A stretch of DNA of 64,000 bases from Zoogloea sp. (GTDB lineage: Bacteria; Pseudomonadota; Gammaproteobacteria; Burkholderiales; Rhodocyclaceae), in the NCBI GenBank assembly GCA_016703645.1, contig JADJBR010000007.1, forward strand, positions 434,001 to 498,000. Direction: 5' to 3'. Position numbers and translations under genes: made by a program. Below are positions 1 through 8,453 of the stretch, piece by piece; within the stretch, counting starts at the first letter, position 1; the number at the start of each line of letters is the position of its first letter. Below the pieces are notes generated by a model. The model searched no databases, was not told where the DNA came from, and worked only from the letters and a program-made list of their open reading frames with translations.

Positions 1-2902
1 AGCTCCATACCCGGGCTGCGCCATCCGCGCCGGTGGACACAATGCGCTCCCCGTCCGGATGGATGTCCAGGCTGATCACCGGGCCCGCATGGGCGGCGAT
101 ACCGTTGCGATCCGGCTTGGGCGACTCCAGTTCGTAGAGACGCACGCGCCCATCGGAGCCCCCGCTTGCAAGCCGAAGGCCGCGCCGGTCGAAGGCCAGT
201 GCATAGAGGGGGCTCTCGAGGTCATCCACCTCGAAGACGGGCTCGCCACCCGCCACCTGCAGTACCCGCAGATGCCCACTGGTCATGCCCAGGGCAATCA
301 AGGCCGCGTCGTTGCTGAATACGGCGGTGCGAACCACTTCGCCCTTCTTCGACAGGTTTCGACGCGTGCCGCCGCCACCCACTTCAAGCAGTTCGCCCGT
401 GGCGATACTGAAGCTGAACCTGCCATTGGGGCTGAGGATCAGCCCGCTGCCCATGGGCGGCAGGAAATCGGCAGGTTGCAGGCGCCAGAGCTTCACCGTG
501 CCGTCGGCACCGGCACTCACCACCCGGGTACTGTCCGGCGCGAACAGCGCCGCCCTCACCTCCTGACCATGGCCCCGGAATTCGCGCGCCCGGAAGGCGA
601 AAGGCTCATCCCAAACCCGCACCGTGTCATCCCTGCCAAACGACAGGATACGCCGCCCGTCGGGACTGAAATAGGCTGCCAGCGCACCCCCGGCATGCAT
701 TCCCGGCAGCGCCTGGGGTGGCGCGCCCGGGAGTTGTACGTCGGGCTGTACGTCCCAGACATACACCCCGCCATCGGAACTCGTGACCGCCATACGCCGG
801 CCATCCGGTGCGTAGCGGACCGATGTGGCCGACACCGGCGGCTGATCGGGGTGAACCGGGAGCTCAAGGGGGTGCCCGATGAGCCGGCCACGGGCGGTCC
901 AGCGGTAGACGGTCCCGTCCGAGACGGCCACCGCGACTTCGGAACCGTCCGGGGAGAAGCTGGCCCCGAAGACTTCGTCGGGATGGGTCAGGGTGGCGCT
1001 CAGGCGACCCTCCGCCGCCGCCCAGATGCGCGCCGTATTGTCATTGTTGCCATAGGACAGCACCCACTCTCCGCTCTCATCGAAAGCGGCGGAACCCACG
1101 TTGCCGAAGTGCCCCGACAGGCGGGTCAGCTTGCAGCCAGCACCTGTCTCCGTAAGCAGCAGGTCCGGAGAAGTCCCATCCTCCGACTCGCGAATTGCCA
1201 CCACGCGCCTGCCGTCACGGCTGATGTCCGCATCCAGCCACGGCGGGCCGCCGGCGTGGCCGCACTCGGTGACCACCTTGCCGCTGCGGTCCCAGACCCG
1301 CAGCAGACCATCCCGGCCGGCCGAGACAACCCGCGCGCCATCCTCGGAAAGGGCCACGGCGACCACCGGGCCGGCATGTACCGTGCTGGCCTGGATGGCC
1401 AGACTCTGGCTGTTGAGCAGGCGCGCTTCGCCATCGTCGCCGGCACTGACGATCCAGGCCCCGTCACGGCTGAAGGCCACCCCGTTGGCCGCACCCTTGT
1501 GGGGCGCGAGCGCCGGATTGTGCAGAAAGCCCGAAATCGCCAGCCGGAGGGTGTTGCGCACGTTGCGGTCATCGGAATCGGCCGCAAGCTGGAGCGCTTC
1601 CTCAAGGGCCCGGCGGGTATCCACTTCGATCCGATCCGTCACCTCGGCGGCAATCCGCCGGGCATTGGCTTCCTGGCTGTCCTGCCGCAGCGTATGGACA
1701 TTGAAGCCCACTGCCAGCAGCAGGGCCAGGCTTGCCAGACCACCAAAGCACTGGTTGCGCCGGCGGAAATGCTGCTCGGCCCAGGGCCGCACGATCTCGA
1801 TGAAGGCGTCGTGCTGCAGCTCATAGCTGACCCCGCCGGCGGCATCCCGGGTGCGCACGATACGGTGCTCCCGCAGCACCTCAAGAACCCGCTCGGTCCG
1901 CTGTTCGGAGGTGCCCGCCTGGGCCGCAAGGGCTTCAAGGGGATAGGCGATCTTGACACCGCTGCGGGGTGCCAGCGCCTTGAGCACCTGGGCTGCGTCA
2001 AGGGACTGGAGCAGACCGAAATGGCGGGTCACCTCGTGCAGATAGGCGGCGATGATGCCGCGTCGCTCGCCCAGGGCGAGGTAGTCCGCCATGCGCAGCC
2101 CCGGTTTTCCCGATGCCAATGACTTGTTCCACAAGCATCGGCAGATGAGCTGGAGAAAAGGCAGTTCGATGCCCCCCCGGTACAGTCGCGCGACGGATCT
2201 CTCGGGGTCGCCGGGTGCCAGGTCGTCCAGCAGACGGTTCACCAGGGCTTCTTCACATTCGCCGCCGAAACGCCCGGCGGGGGCCGCGATGGCTTCCCGA
2301 GCGCGATCCCGGTCCAGGTGCTCCAGGTGGTAGGTGGACGCAAACAGGGCCAGCACGTGCCCGCGCAGGCAGGCATCGACGCTGGCCAGGAATTCCTCCC
2401 GGAAGGACAGCACCACGCGCAGATCGAGGGTGCTGCGCAGCAAAGCCCCCAGGGCTGCCGGCAGATTGCCGAGATCGCCGGCATAGCGCTGCAGGTATTC
2501 CTCGAACTGATCGAGCACCAGCACCAGCGTGCTGCCATCCCGCGCCAGGGCCAGGCGCGCCGCCTCCGCCAGCTGGCCTTGCCCCGAGGCCACCGGGCCA
2601 CCGGCCATGGACTGGGCCACCGCATCGCAGGGATCGGCCGTGTTCCACTTGTCGAAGTAGACCACCTGGGCCTCCTCGGCCCGTAGCTCCGGAATGACCA
2701 GCGCGCGCAGCAGGGATGTCTTGCCTACCCCGGACGGCGCGTACAGCAAGGTCAGCGGATGGGAGAAGAGCTTGTTGATCAGGAGCTGGGCGTCCCGCTC
2801 CCGGCCGAAGAAGCGGTCGCGCTCGGCCTCGGTGTAGGGCTTGAGCCCGATATAGGGCTCATGGATATCGGCGGGCAGCAGGGAGTGGGGAGCGTCGGAC
2901 AT
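1..2902 (-). CDS. STAND (nSTAND1-type) NTPase with transmembrane helix and WD40 repeats, C-terminus off the window
   Basis: The frame is open from ATG at 2902 to the left edge, so about 967 residues are visible and the end is missing. A P-loop (APSGVGKTSLL, residues 55-65) and a Walker B (TLVLVLDQFEEY, Asp131) sit in an N-terminal NTPase, followed by the winged-helix-like region usual in nSTAND1 proteins. One hydrophobic helix at about residues 385-405 is followed by a charged linker. From about residue 467 come at least eleven WD40 repeats ending in typical motifs such as SAGADGTVKLWR. In STAND proteins the repeats usually sense a ligand and the NTPase oligomerises. The start lies 9 bp after the stop of the TIR-caspase-SIR2 gene, so the two are probably co-transcribed, with that protein as the likely partner. 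The membrane anchor is inferred from hydrophobicity alone. Confidence 0.88.
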   Translation of the reverse strand, partial: MSDAPHSLLPADIHEPYIGLKPYTEAERDRFFGRERDAQLLINKLFSHPLTLLYAPSGVGKTSLLRALVIPELRAEEAQVVYFDKWNTADPCDAVAQSMAGGPVASGQGQLAEAARLALARDGSTLVLVLDQFEEYLQRYAGDLGNLPAALGALLRSTLDLRVVLSFREEFLASVDACLRGHVLALFASTYHLEHLDRDRAREAIAAPAGRFGGECEEALVNRLLDDLAPGDPERSVARLYRGGIELPFLQLICRCLWNKSLASGKPGLRMADYLALGERRGIIAAYLHEVTRHFGLLQSLDAAQVLKALAPRSGVKIAYPLEALAAQAGTSEQRTERVLEVLREHRIVRTRDAAGGVSYELQHDAFIEIVRPWAEQHFRRRNQCFGGLASLALLLAVGFNVHTLRQDSQEANARRIAAEVTDRIEVDTRRALEEALQLAADSDDRNVRNTLRLAISGFLHNPALAPHKGAANGVAFSRDGAWIVSAGDDGEARLLNSQSLAIQASTVHAGPVVAVALSEDGARVVSAGRDGLLRVWDRSGKVVTECGHAGGPPWLDADISRDGRRVVAIRESEDGTSPDLLLTETGAGCKLTRLSGHFGNVGSAAFDESGEWVLSYGNNDNTARIWAAAEGRLSATLTHPDEVFGASFSPDGSEVAVAVSDGTVYRWTARGRLIGHPLELPVHPDQPPVSATSVRYAPDGRRMAVTSSDGGVYVWDVQPDVQLPGAPPQALPGMHAGGALAAYFSPDGRRILSFGRDDTVRVWDEPFAFRAREFRGHGQEVRAALFAPDSTRVVSAGADGTVKLWRLQPADFLPPMGSGLILSPNGRFSFSIATGELLEVGGGGTRRNLSKKGEVVRTAVFSNDAALIALGMTSGHLRVLQVAGGEPVFEVDDLESPLYALAFDRRGLRLASGGSDGRVRLYELESPKPDRNGIAAHAGPVISLDIHPDGERIVSTGADGAARVWS

Positions 2903-2911
2903 GGGCGTGCC

Positions 2912-4984
2912 CTACTTGAACTGGCCAAGGGTCTGGACAAAGGCTTCGCAGTCCGACTGCAGGCGATCCTCGGCGGCCACCAGCTGGGCCCAGAAGCGCT
3001 CCTCGATGGGCGACACTGCCGTCCGCACGGCGTAGCGTCGCCGCGGCCGCACCTGCCCTTCATTGCTGAAGATGTGGCCCACCAGACGGTAATGCCACAC
3101 ATCCAGGTTGTAACCCAGAAACAGTAGGGCACTTTTTTGCAGGCGTCGCGAAAAGGCGCTGGGCGGCTTGGTGTGCTCGTTCTCGAGGCGGCCAAGGAAG
3201 GTCATGTGGTCGCTCTCGGTGATGACCACGGTATCGATGCCCGCATGCCGGTCGGCCAGCTCGTTGGCAAAAGGGGAGCCGACAATCTTGTAGATGATGC
3301 GCTCGCCGTGCTCGCCCAGATCCGAAAGCAGCCAGTTGTCGGCCAGCTTCACCTCCACCGATGGCGTTGCTCCGCCGCGCCGGATGACCAGCAGGCGGCC
3401 GTCCAGCTCGTCGTCTTCGGCCGTCAGGATATGGGTGACCACCGTGAAGGGCAGGCCCGCCTGTTCCAGCAGACTCTCGAAAACCCAGTCGTAGCTCGCC
3501 GAGACGACGATCCACGGGGTCTGCATGGCCGCGAGGAAACGATGGGTCTGGGTCTGCGCATCGGCAACGGTCTGGCTTTGCTCGCGCAGTACGTGGGTGA
3601 GCCGCTTCAGGAAGGCGCCCCGCTCGCCGCCGAAGACAAGGAGCAGATACTCGGCGGCCGTGGCAAGGGTGTAGCGCTCGTCCAGACGCATGCCCGCCTC
3701 CAGGCCGGCGGTCTCGATGAGGGCACTGACCAGGCGGAACGCACTGAGCGGCCCGCTTCCGAAGACGCCGTCGCCCACGAGGGGCACCAGGCGCCCTTCG
3801 TCGAGGGCGCCGCGGATGGCCAGGAAGAACTCGCGATTTCCCCGCAGCGCCGTCGCGGTGGGGGCTGCGGTGGTGCGGCGGGCGACCTCGCCGCGGCTGG
3901 AGTTGGTATTGAAGCCCTTGCTGAGGGGCTTGTTCTCGGGCGCTTCGGCTTCGATGCGGGCCTGCACGTAGCGGCAGATCTCGTCTGCGGTGAGGATGCT
4001 GTCCCCATCATCTGCCTCGAAGGTTTCAACCCCATGCACGAACCAGCGTACCAGACGGGACAGGGGCGCCCCCCTTTCGGCGACATCCCGGTCGAGCACC
4101 GTACAGCCGGACAACACATACTTGCCCTGACCCTGCCCCAGGTTGGCGACGAGGATGGAAGGAATGTCCACCTGTCCGATGGCGTCCGGTGTCAGGCTGT
4201 AGATGCAGTCCAGCAGGATGACGAGCTGGGAGGCGCTGCTCTCGTTGAGCGCCCGCTTGGCGGTCCACTCCATGGAAATGGCCGTGGCATCCAGATAGTC
4301 GAGCTCGGCATCATTGGGGCAGAGGTAGAGATCACCCCGGGCCGACAGTTTGGCGTGACCACAGAAATAGAGCACGACCGTGTCATTCGGAAGGGCGTCC
4401 TTGAAGACCTTCTGCAGGCTCTTCATCAGGGCGGTCTTTTCGGGATTGACCAGGGTTTCGACCTGGAAATGGGTGTCGTCCCTCTCGGCCAGCAGCCTGC
4501 CCAGGGACTCGACATTGGCCGAGGCACTGGCGGGTGCGTGGAAGCCGGCACCATGGGCATAGGCGTCGACGCCCACGAGCAAGGCCGAACGACTGCCCCT
4601 CACGCGCTTTTCCAGCGGGGTGATGAGTACCTCGGCCAGCAGCGGATCATCCCCCTCCCCGTTCCAGGCCCGCAGATCGATCCATTGGGATTCGGTGAAA
4701 CCGAGGGGGACATCGTCGCCATCCAGGCAGACCTGTAGCAGCGTCCTGCGCTGGGCGGCGCGGCTCGCTTCGGAGCGCACGAAATCCTTGTCGCGGGAGG
4801 TTTCCGTCCATAGCACGAGCACGCAGCGGGCCGCGTCGATCTGCTCCTCCAGCTCCTTGCGCCAGGTGCAGGCGGCATCCAGATCCTTGTCCCACCATAC
4901 CGAGAAGCGGGCCGTCAGCGCGGTGGCAATCACTTCGGCGCGGGCCCGGTCGGCGTGTCCGTAACTCAGGAAGATATCAGCCAT
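2912..4984 (-). CDS. TIR + caspase-like + SIR2-like multidomain protein (690 aa), probable defence effector or signalling protein
   Basis: The start MADIFLSYGHADR was chosen because it opens directly with a TIR beta strand; a longer reading would run through the preceding gene. Residues 1-105 are a TIR domain with the putative NADase glutamate at E72 (FVRSEASRA). Residues 130-345 are a caspase/C14-like domain: His210 in YFCGHAKLS is retained, but ILLDCIYSL aligned with the usual DxC(F/H/Y)SG puts Ile261 at the nucleophile position, with Cys260 one residue earlier. Residues 380-690 resemble SIR2_2 domains (LVPLVGDGVFGSG). There the usual TTNYD reads SASYD (Ser497 for Asn) and KLHG reads KIVG (Val568 for His), so NAD hydrolysis by this part is doubtful. 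The protein lies between a small secreted protein and the STAND-WD40 gene. Domain order is seen in the sequence; a role in anti-phage or conflict biology is inferred from the family. Confidence 0.85.
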   Translation of the reverse strand: MADIFLSYGHADRARAEVIATALTARFSVWWDKDLDAACTWRKELEEQIDAARCVLVLWTETSRDKDFVRSEASRAAQRRTLLQVCLDGDDVPLGFTESQWIDLRAWNGEGDDPLLAEVLITPLEKRVRGSRSALLVGVDAYAHGAGFHAPASASANVESLGRLLAERDDTHFQVETLVNPEKTALMKSLQKVFKDALPNDTVVLYFCGHAKLSARGDLYLCPNDAELDYLDATAISMEWTAKRALNESSASQLVILLDCIYSLTPDAIGQVDIPSILVANLGQGQGKYVLSGCTVLDRDVAERGAPLSRLVRWFVHGVETFEADDGDSILTADEICRYVQARIEAEAPENKPLSKGFNTNSSRGEVARRTTAAPTATALRGNREFFLAIRGALDEGRLVPLVGDGVFGSGPLSAFRLVSALIETAGLEAGMRLDERYTLATAAEYLLLVFGGERGAFLKRLTHVLREQSQTVADAQTQTHRFLAAMQTPWIVVSASYDWVFESLLEQAGLPFTVVTHILTAEDDELDGRLLVIRRGGATPSVEVKLADNWLLSDLGEHGERIIYKIVGSPFANELADRHAGIDTVVITESDHMTFLGRLENEHTKPPSAFSRRLQKSALLFLGYNLDVWHYRLVGHIFSNEGQVRPRRRYAVRTAVSPIEERFWAQLVAAEDRLQSDCEAFVQTLGQFK

Positions 4985-4992
4985 GGGGATGC

Positions 4993-5316
4993 CTACTGGG
5001 CTACCCCCGGGACGGCGCCCCAGGGGGTGTAGCAGGCACAGGCCGATCCGACCGGCATCGCCACGGCCATCGGGCAGGGGCCGGCAGTGGTCATGCACAG
5101 GGTGGCGAAACGCGGGCGCGGCATTTGCTGCTGCTGAGGAGGCATCGAGGGGGCGCGCTGCTGGGTGGCGCCACCGCACAGGCGATCAATCTCCATCTGC
5201 GGCACACCCTCGTTACGCAACTGGATGCGCTCGCGGGTCGTGCAGAAGGCCAACGCGTCCGCCGCCGGCAAACAAGCGGCCGCCAATAGCCCTAGCAACA
5301 CCAAGCGATGCGTCAT
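4993..5316 (-). CDS. small secreted Cys-containing protein of unknown function (107 aa)
   Basis: A clear signal peptide (MTHRLVLLGLLAAACLPAADALA) is followed by a short helical segment bracketed by cysteines (FCTTRERIQL to EIDRLCG). Next comes a Gln/Pro/Met-rich linker. The C-terminal block carries three cysteine positions of a type often seen in proteobacterial periplasmic proteins (CPMAVAMPVGSACACYTPWG). It should be periplasmic, with disulfides. Its stop codon lies 8 bp before the start of the TIR-caspase-SIR2 gene, and a good promoter precedes it, so it is the first gene of that transcript. Whether it belongs functionally to the cassette or only lends its promoter cannot be told. I do not recognise a named family. 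Confidence 0.7.
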   Translation of the reverse strand: MTHRLVLLGLLAAACLPAADALAFCTTRERIQLRNEGVPQMEIDRLCGGATQQRAPSMPPQQQQMPRPRFATLCMTTAGPCPMAVAMPVGSACACYTPWGAVPGVAQ

Positions 5317-5353
5317 GGAACTCTTTCACCCCGCGACCGGAAGCCTCATTTCC

Positions 5354-5382
5354 TTTATACGGCGCGATCCTCCGAATGTCCA
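5354..5382 (-). promoter_or_regulatory. sigma70-type promoter for the small secreted protein / TIR-STAND transcript
   Basis: On the minus strand TGGACA (5382-5377) and TATAAA (5359-5354) are separated by exactly 17 bases; each hexamer matches consensus at five of six positions. The predicted transcript starts near 5347, about 30 bases before the ATG at 5316. The site lies between the end of cheB and the first cassette gene, so the cassette need not depend on the chemotaxis operon. Confidence 0.55.
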
Positions 5383-5428
5383 TGCTCGATGGAACGAATC
5401 CCCATGCCGGCCGACTTGCCGGTACACA

Positions 5429-6508
5429 TCACCCCTTGCGGCTGATCCGCCCAAGGATGGCGGACGGAATGTCCTGGAGGGGAAGAATGCGGTCGACCGC
5501 ACCGAGCTTCACGGCTTCCTTGGGCATGCCATAGACGACGCAGGTGGCCTCGTCCTGGGCAACGGTCCAGGCGCCGGCATCGTGCATTTCCTTCAGGCCG
5601 CGGGCGCCGTCATCACCCATCCCGGTCATGATGATGCCCACTGCGTTTCTGCCCGCAAAGCGGGCAACAGACCGGAACAGGACGTCCACCGAAGGCCGGT
5701 GGCGGCTCACCGGCGGACCATCGACCACATCCACCACGTACTGGGCGCCACTGCGCTTGAGAAGCATGTGGCGACCTCCCGGTGCGATCAGCACCCGACC
5801 GGGTACCACCCGGTCGCCGTGACGCGCTTCGCGCACCTCAACCTCGCACAGGGCGTCGAGACGCTGGGCAAAGGCGCCGGTGAATTTCTCGGGCATGTGC
5901 TGGACGACAACGATACCGGGGCATACCCGCGGTAAGGCGCGCAGCACGCCCTCGAGCGCCTGGGTGCCGCCGGTGGATGTGCCGATCGCCACCACCGTCT
6001 CGGTGGTCTGGGCCATGGCCGTGCCCGGCGGCAGGATGGCATCGGCCGACAGCTTCGGCGCCGGCGGCATGGGGGCAGCCTGGCTCGCCGCCAAAAGGCG
6101 TCGCACGTTGGCGCGGGCTGCAACCTTGACCGCGCTGACGAGATCATCCGAGCTGTCCATCAGGAATTGCTTGAGACCCATCTTGGGCTTGGTAACGACG
6201 CAGACCGCACCTGCGGAAAGGGCCTGCAGCGCTGTTTCCGACCCCTTCTCGGTCAGGGTCGAGCAGATCACCACCGGCGTGGGGTGCTCGGCCATGATCT
6301 TGCGCAGGAAGGTGATTCCGTCCATGCGCGGCATTTCCACATCGAGGACGATGACGTCCGGCCAGCAGATTTTCATCCGCTCCAGGGCAAATACCGGATC
6401 AACCGCGGTGCCGATAACCTCGATGGCGTGATCCTCTCCGAGTGTGGCCGACAAGACCTGGCGGACCACCGCAGAGTCGTCGACGATCATGACCTTGATG
6501 GGAGGCAT
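5429..6508 (-). CDS. cheB: chemotaxis response regulator protein-glutamate methylesterase CheB
   Basis: 359 residues. An N-terminal receiver domain ([11 protein letters not shown], phosphoacceptor Asp56 in [13 protein letters not shown], Lys in VCVVTKPK) is joined to a CheB esterase domain. The catalytic Ser lies in [12 protein letters not shown], the His in [10 protein letters not shown] and the Asp in [10 protein letters not shown]. It removes methyl groups from, or deamidates, glutamate/glutamine residues of chemoreceptors after phosphorylation by Che[10 protein letters not shown] was chosen as start because it opens the receiver; upstream sequence in frame is not conserved. It is the last gene of the chemotaxis operon, 35 bp after cheD. 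Confidence 0.97.
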   Translation of the reverse strand: MPPIKVMIVDDSAVVRQVLSATLGEDHAIEVIGTAVDPVFALERMKICWPDVIVLDVEMPRMDGITFLRKIMAEHPTPVVICSTLTEKGSETALQALSAGAVCVVTKPKMGLKQFLMDSSDDLVSAVKVAARANVRRLLAASQAAPMPPAPKLSADAILPPGTAMAQTTETVVAIGTSTGGTQALEGVLRALPRVCPGIVVVQHMPEKFTGAFAQRLDALCEVEVREARHGDRVVPGRVLIAPGGRHMLLKRSGAQYVVDVVDGPPVSRHRPSVDVLFRSVARFAGRNAVGIIMTGMGDDGARGLKEMHDAGAWTVAQDEATCVVYGMPKEAVKLGAVDRILPLQDIPSAILGRISRKG

Positions 6509-6543
6509 GGTATTCCTGTTCTTCCTGGATTGTTGAAATGAGT

Positions 6544-7038
6544 TCAGGCGGGTCTGCCTGCAGCGTGTTTCATGGTGATGCGTCCGCTCCAGATGTCGAA
6601 AAGCAGATGGCGATGGCCGTGCCCCTCGACATGGGCACCCACGCACCGCAGACAATGGGCGCGCACCAGCTCATGGGCAAGCACCACGTTCTTCTGCCCG
6701 ATCAAGGGGGTGCCGCGCCCGCCGGCCAGGTCGGGAAACATGTTGCCTCCGCCAAAAAGGCGGACCCGGTAGTCTTCGGGCCGCGTCCGGGCGGCCCGGA
6801 TTTCCCTGAGCATCAGGTCGAAGGCCTCATCCCCGTAGCGTCCGTCCAGCCCGCGGGAAGGGGTGCGTCCGCGGCTGGGCAGCACGAAGTGGCACATCCC
6901 GCCGATCAGCCTGTCGGGATGCCAGAACACCGCGGACACGCAGGAGCCAAGCACGGTGCGGATACGTGTGTGGCGGTCGCCGAAATACCACTCGCCCGGC
7001 TGCAGGAAAATCTCGACGACCCCGTCGGGCATGCGCAT
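6544..7038 (-). CDS. cheD: chemoreceptor glutamine deamidase CheD
   Basis: 164 residues with the CheD signature. The nucleophilic Cys sits in [12 protein letters not shown] and the His in [11 protein letters not shown]; the LFGGGNMF and IGQKNV blocks are also present. It deamidates receptor glutamines and in some bacteria is tied to CheY-P turnover. A second Met two codons in (MPDGVVEIF) is an equally possible start. It starts 4 bp after the cheR stop and precedes cheB. Confidence 0.95.
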   Translation of the reverse strand: MRMPDGVVEIFLQPGEWYFGDRHTRIRTVLGSCVSAVFWHPDRLIGGMCHFVLPSRGRTPSRGLDGRYGDEAFDLMLREIRAARTRPEDYRVRLFGGGNMFPDLAGGRGTPLIGQKNVVLAHELVRAHCLRCVGAHVEGHGHRHLLFDIWSGRITMKHAAGRPA

Positions 7039-7042
7039 GGGT

Positions 7043-7882
7043 TCAGGCCGCCGGCTTGCGGTAGATCGAGGGGCGGACGGTCTTCAGCGCATCGGAGACG
7101 CCGTTGAGGTTTTCAGAATGGCTGAGCATGAAATAGCCCCCCGGCCGCAGCAGCGGCAGGATGCGCCGGATCACCTGACGTTTGGTTTCCAGGTCGAAAT
7201 AGATCATCACGTTGCGCAGGAAGATCACGTCGAACTGGCCGATGTCCGGCAGGGCGGCGTTCAGGTTGATCTGGCGGAAATTGATTCTTCCGCGCAGCTC
7301 GGGCTTCATCATGAAGGTGCCGTCCTGGGTGCCGATGCCCTTCAGGCAGTACTTCGCCAGCAGCGGCCGGGGAATGCCCGCCGCATCGTCCATCGGGTAA
7401 CGCCCCTCCCGCGCGTGGGTCAGCACGCGGGTGGACAGATCCGACGCGACGATCTCCCACGGGCGCCCTCCCAGCACCTCGGCCATCACCATGGCGATGG
7501 TGTAGGGCTCCTCGCCGCTGGAGCAGGCGCCGCTCCACACCCGCACCGTGCTTTGCCCCTTGAGTTCGGGCAGGGCGTGGCTGCGCAGGAAGTCGAAATG
7601 CTTGGGCTCACGGAAGAAGTAGGTCTCGTTGGTGGTCAGCAGGTCCACCGCAATCTGGCGTTCCCCGGCGTCGGCCTGCACCCGCTGGAGGTAGCTGCCG
7701 TAGCCGTCCAGATCCAGCTGGCGCAGCCGACGGGCCAGCCGCCCGGCCACCAGCTGCTTTTTGGCGTCGGACAAGCTGATCCCGGCCAGGGAGTACATCA
7801 GCGCACGGAATTGGCCGAACTCCTGATCCGTGAGCTGGCCCTGCAGCCCCGTGACATGGCGTCGGACGGCGGTCGTGGTCAT
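7043..7882 (-). CDS. cheR: protein-glutamate O-methyltransferase CheR
   Basis: 279 residues. The N-terminal helical domain (FRALMYSLAGISLSDAKK) is followed by the SAM-binding methyltransferase fold with RVWSGACSSGEEPYTIAM, the DVIFLRNVMIYFD block and SHSENLNG, all typical of CheR. It methylates receptor glutamates using S-adenosylmethionine. No C-terminal TPR extension is present. The start at MTTTAVRR was chosen over an upstream in-frame Met that would run through cheW. It lies 4 bp after cheW. Confidence 0.96.
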   Translation of the reverse strand: MTTTAVRRHVTGLQGQLTDQEFGQFRALMYSLAGISLSDAKKQLVAGRLARRLRQLDLDGYGSYLQRVQADAGERQIAVDLLTTNETYFFREPKHFDFLRSHALPELKGQSTVRVWSGACSSGEEPYTIAMVMAEVLGGRPWEIVASDLSTRVLTHAREGRYPMDDAAGIPRPLLAKYCLKGIGTQDGTFMMKPELRGRINFRQINLNAALPDIGQFDVIFLRNVMIYFDLETKRQVIRRILPLLRPGGYFMLSHSENLNGVSDALKTVRPSIYRKPAA

Positions 7883-7886
7883 GGTC

Positions 7887-8450
7887 TCAGCCCGCCACGC
7901 TGCTGCCGAGGCGCGGCAAGGCGCCGGTGTCCACCGGCGTCCCCTGCCGGGACAACGCGTCGAGCACCGACAATTCATCCGTGGATAGCACCGCCTCCAC
8001 GTTGAGCAGGATCACGAAGCCGCCACCCACTTTGCCCATGCCGCGGATGAAATCCGCCCGGATGCGCGCGCCGAAGGCCGGCGGCGCTTCGACCTCGCCG
8101 GGCGGGATCTCCAGCACCTCGCTCACCGTATCCACCAGAATGCCCAGCACCTGGCACTCGTCGCTGCCGCCCATCTCGATGATGACGATGCAGGTGCGCC
8201 GGGTGACCTCGGTGGGTTGGCCGCCGAAGCGCGCCTTCAGGTCGATCACCGGCACCACCGCGCCGCGCAGGTTGATGACCCCGCGGATGCTAGGCGGCAT
8301 CATGGGCACGGTGGTCACCTGACCATACTCGATGATCTCCTTCACGCTGAGGGTCTCGACGGCGTACATCTCGCCGCCCAGGGTGAAAGTCAGGTACTGG
8401 CAGGGCTCGGCGGCGACCGCCGGCGCGTCTTTCCTGGCAAGCGTAGCCAT
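7887..8450 (-). CDS. cheW: chemotaxis coupling protein CheW
   Basis: 187 residues with a single CheW domain: QYLTFTLGGEMYAVETLSVK, the RGVINLRGAVVPVIDLKARF core, and VDTVSEVLEI. It links receptors to the CheA kinase at the membrane. A C-terminal tail of about 30 residues (after LLNVEAVLS) goes beyond the domain. It is 3 bp after the upstream MCP gene and 4 bp before cheR, so translation is probably coupled. Confidence 0.96.
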   Translation of the reverse strand: MATLARKDAPAVAAEPCQYLTFTLGGEMYAVETLSVKEIIEYGQVTTVPMMPPSIRGVINLRGAVVPVIDLKARFGGQPTEVTRRTCIVIIEMGGSDECQVLGILVDTVSEVLEIPPGEVEAPPAFGARIRADFIRGMGKVGGGFVILLNVEAVLSTDELSVLDALSRQGTPVDTGALPRLGSSVAG

Positions 8451-8453
8451 CTC

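Noticed and set aside
59-2122. 687-codon open frame on the plus strand
   Set aside because: It lies exactly opposite the STAND-WD40 gene, whose minus-strand reading has clear P-loop and WD40 motifs; the plus reading shows no family features and is a by-product of GC-rich codon use.
4985-5179. Longer start for the TIR fusion (65 extra residues)
   Set aside because: It overlaps the secreted-protein gene in another frame, is Arg/Pro-rich without homology, and the TIR fold starts right at MADIFL.
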